From Defluviicoccus sp. (GTDB lineage: Bacteria; Pseudomonadota; Alphaproteobacteria; MPNO01): 36,986 nt of DNA. The notes beneath the pieces are model-generated. The model ran no database searches and had not been told where the DNA came from. It saw only the letters and a program-made list of their open reading frames with translations. The translations under genes and the position numbers were made by a program. Shown in pieces: positions 35,536-36,986 of the stretch; position 1 is the first letter of the stretch; every line of letters starts with the position of its first letter. Location: contig JAJEHI010000113.1 in assembly GCA_022823775.1 (NCBI GenBank), forward strand, positions 1 to 36,986, written 5' to 3'.

Positions 35536-36636
35536 TCAATGGATGAACGGCAGCATCGAGAAGCGCGCCCGCTGCGTGTAGCGCTCCCAAAGTTCGCCGT
35601 ATTTTGCGCGGCAGCGGCGCTCGTCGCGTATCGAGCGGTGCCACAGGAGACCCACCAGCCATGCCGGCAGCAGGTAGGGGGCCCAGGACGCGAATCCGGT
35701 GGTCAGCGCGAAGGCCAGATAGATGCAGATTTCACCCGTATAGTTGAGATGCCGCCCGATTCCCCAAAAGCCGGAGACCAGGAGGCGCCCGTCGAGAGTC
35801 CGGGCAGGTTGCCCCCAGATCGTGACATCGGGGTTGCGCTTGAAGCGGTGCTTCTGCTGGTTGGCGCCGCGGAACAGCCAGAAACCGAAAACGAACAACA
35901 GGACGAGCATAGCGGCGGCGGCCGGCGGCAGCGGGTCCGGCGCATGAACAAGCCACCAGCCGGGGAGGCAGTAGAAGAACGGCACCAGCACGTAATCACC
36001 CCAGACCAGCATCCACCCGAAGCGCTCGCGGACGATGTCCCAAGTGTGGATCATTCCGTGTTCGAACTGGAAGTAGTTGAGCACGTAGAGGAAAGTGAAG
36101 GTCTGGTAGAGCACCATCGCCAGCGTCAGCTCGCCGTAGGTCTCGTACTGCACGGCGGCAAAGGATGCGTTGAAGAGCGCAAGGCCGATGAGGGAGGGGA
36201 GGTAGCTGAACAGCTTCAGATCCAGCCCGAACCAGACCGGTCCGGCATCGACGCCTTGGAAATAGCACCGCCAGAAGCCCGGCGGCGCATGACGTGCCCG
36301 CGCCGCCCGCCAATAAAGCCAGCCGGAAAAAGCGAACGCGAATCCGTTCGCGGCGACGAAAAGGGCGAGCAGGTGGGTGTGCAGCACCGAAAGAGAGAAC
36401 CAGCCGAAGCCCTGGGCGAGACCCGCCGCGATCAGGGTAATCAGGAAGAGCGCGAGGCCGTTGAGCTTGTAGACGCGCTGGTTTCCGTCGGCATCGGGGC
36501 CGGTGACGCGGCGGCCCGGCAGGACCAGCGACATCGCGAAGAGGAGGGCGATGAACCCCAGCACCATCGCCGCCGCCTCGAGCAAAGTCTCGCCCGACAG
36601 CGCCGACAAGAGGTGGAGCGTCTCAGGCGGCGGCAT
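35536..36636 (-). CDS. ERG4/ERG24-family sterol reductase (probable C-14 reductase)
   Basis: This is a 366-residue inner-membrane protein with about nine membrane helices. It carries ERG4/ERG24 signatures: WGDYVLVPFFYCLPGWWLV in the middle and WGIGRHLNYTGEI near the C-terminus, part of the NADPH and sterol site, then a C-terminal RDERRCRAKYGELWERYTQR segment. Family members reduce sterol double bonds at C-14, C-24(28) or C-7. Position next to CYP51, whose product has a C-14 double bond, favours C-14 reductase; this part is inference. I start at ATG 36636 with GGAGGA just upstream, rather than a TTG at 36660. It overlaps the upstream Rieske gene by 14 bases and precedes cyp51 by eight. Confidence 0.92.
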   Translation of the reverse strand: MPPPETLHLLSALSGETLLEAAAMVLGFIALLFAMSLVLPGRRVTGPDADGNQRVYKLNGLALFLITLIAAGLAQGFGWFSLSVLHTHLLALFVAANGFAFAFSGWLYWRAARARHAPPGFWRCYFQGVDAGPVWFGLDLKLFSYLPSLIGLALFNASFAAVQYETYGELTLAMVLYQTFTFLYVLNYFQFEHGMIHTWDIVRERFGWMLVWGDYVLVPFFYCLPGWWLVHAPDPLPPAAAAMLVLLFVFGFWLFRGANQQKHRFKRNPDVTIWGQPARTLDGRLLVSGFWGIGRHLNYTGEICIYLAFALTTGFASWAPYLLPAWLVGLLWHRSIRDERRCRAKYGELWERYTQRARFSMLPFIH

Positions 36637-36986
36637 CGCCGTCCTCCGCCCCGCGCTCAAGATGCTCCCGCCACTTGCGCACGGTCACCTTCTGAAAGGC
36701 CTGGACCACGGGATTGAACTCGACGGGAGGGGCGTCCCAGTGTTTCTCGTAGCCCTCCTGCTCCGCTTCGAGCGCAAACCGGTCCTGGTCGAGCAGGGGG
36801 GCGATCAGCACACGGTTGGAAATCTTCATGACCGCGGTCATGGCGAAACGGGGAATGCGCACCGGCAGAAGCGGTATTTTCAACGACTTGAAATAGAACA
36901 GGAAGAACACCCGGGTGGTGCGTTCATCGACCGGCAGCACGAAGAGCCAGTGCTTTATCGCGTCATCGGTGTTCGACCACTGGTAA
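36623..36986 (-). CDS. sdmA: Rieske oxygenase C-terminal part, SdmA-like sterol C-4 demethylase, partial at right edge
   Basis: Only the last 121 codons are in the window; the frame is open to the right edge. The visible part has the alpha/beta catalytic-domain end of Rieske non-heme iron oxygenases: a FVLPVDERTTRVFFLFYF strand pair, VLIAPLLDQDRFALEAEQEGY (the usual ...E/Q-D-x-x-x-x-E-x-Q helix) and the closing helix VQAFQKVTVRKWREHL. The Rieske Cys/His cluster would lie beyond the edge. Because it overlaps a sterol reductase and precedes CYP51, the best candidate is SdmA, the Rieske oxygenase that with SdmB removes the C-4 methyls in Methylococcus. From this fragment alone, other Rieske oxygenases remain possible. 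Confidence 0.7.
   Translation of the reverse strand, partial: YQWSNTDDAIKHWLFVLPVDERTTRVFFLFYFKSLKIPLLPVRIPRFAMTAVMKISNRVLIAPLLDQDRFALEAEQEGYEKHWDAPPVEFNPVVQAFQKVTVRKWREHLERGAEDGDAAA

Overview
The window is a GC-rich, densely packed stretch of Gram-negative chromosome. Outer-membrane beta-barrels, a LolA-like periplasmic protein, signal peptides, codon use and a ParB-type parS palindrome suggest a proteobacterium, most likely an alphaproteobacterium. No gene-free stretch exceeds about 290 bases, and I recognise no rRNA, complete tRNA, insertion sequence or CRISPR array.

Region 1 (1-10178, minus). One giant type I polyketide synthase gene starts at 10178 and runs off the left edge. It encodes KS-AT-DH-cMT-ER-KR-ACP, then a second KS and an AT that has lost its active site and its central part. 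A near-perfect parS site lies in its first codons.

Region 2 (10449-27141, mostly plus). This is an unusual nitrogen and partner-switching island. It has two NCS2-type transporter paralogues, each with a C-terminal domain resembling a degenerate RsbW/GHKL kinase. It also has two STAS anti-sigma-antagonist proteins, a GPP34/GOLPH3-like protein, an AmtB ammonium channel, a type III glutamine synthetase and two amino-acid-type solute-binding proteins (one fused to a permease). A second permease, a SAM methyltransferase, an RsbU/SpoIIE phosphatase with a periplasmic sensor and an RsbW-like kinase complete it. There is no sigma factor, PII protein or ABC ATPase. The parts of a phosphorylation-controlled partner switch are interleaved with ammonium and amino-acid uptake and assimilation. 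My main hypothesis is that the switch acts on transport or assimilation rather than on a sigma factor. Two small paralogous secreted proteins (12248-13266, minus) sit between the two NCS2 genes.

Region 3 (27428-28179, minus). A small outer-membrane beta-barrel gene carries an apparent one-base frameshift.

Region 4 (28368-36986, minus). This is a bacterial sterol locus. In transcription order it holds the end of a Rieske oxygenase resembling the sterol C-4 demethylase SdmA, an ERG4/ERG24-family sterol reductase, CYP51, and a single protein that fuses squalene monooxygenase to oxidosqualene cyclase. After a 223-base gap come a LolA-like lipid-carrier protein and an outer-membrane beta-barrel. 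Together these could epoxidise and cyclise squalene, remove the C-14 and C-4 methyls, reduce the C-14 double bond and possibly move the product to the outer membrane.
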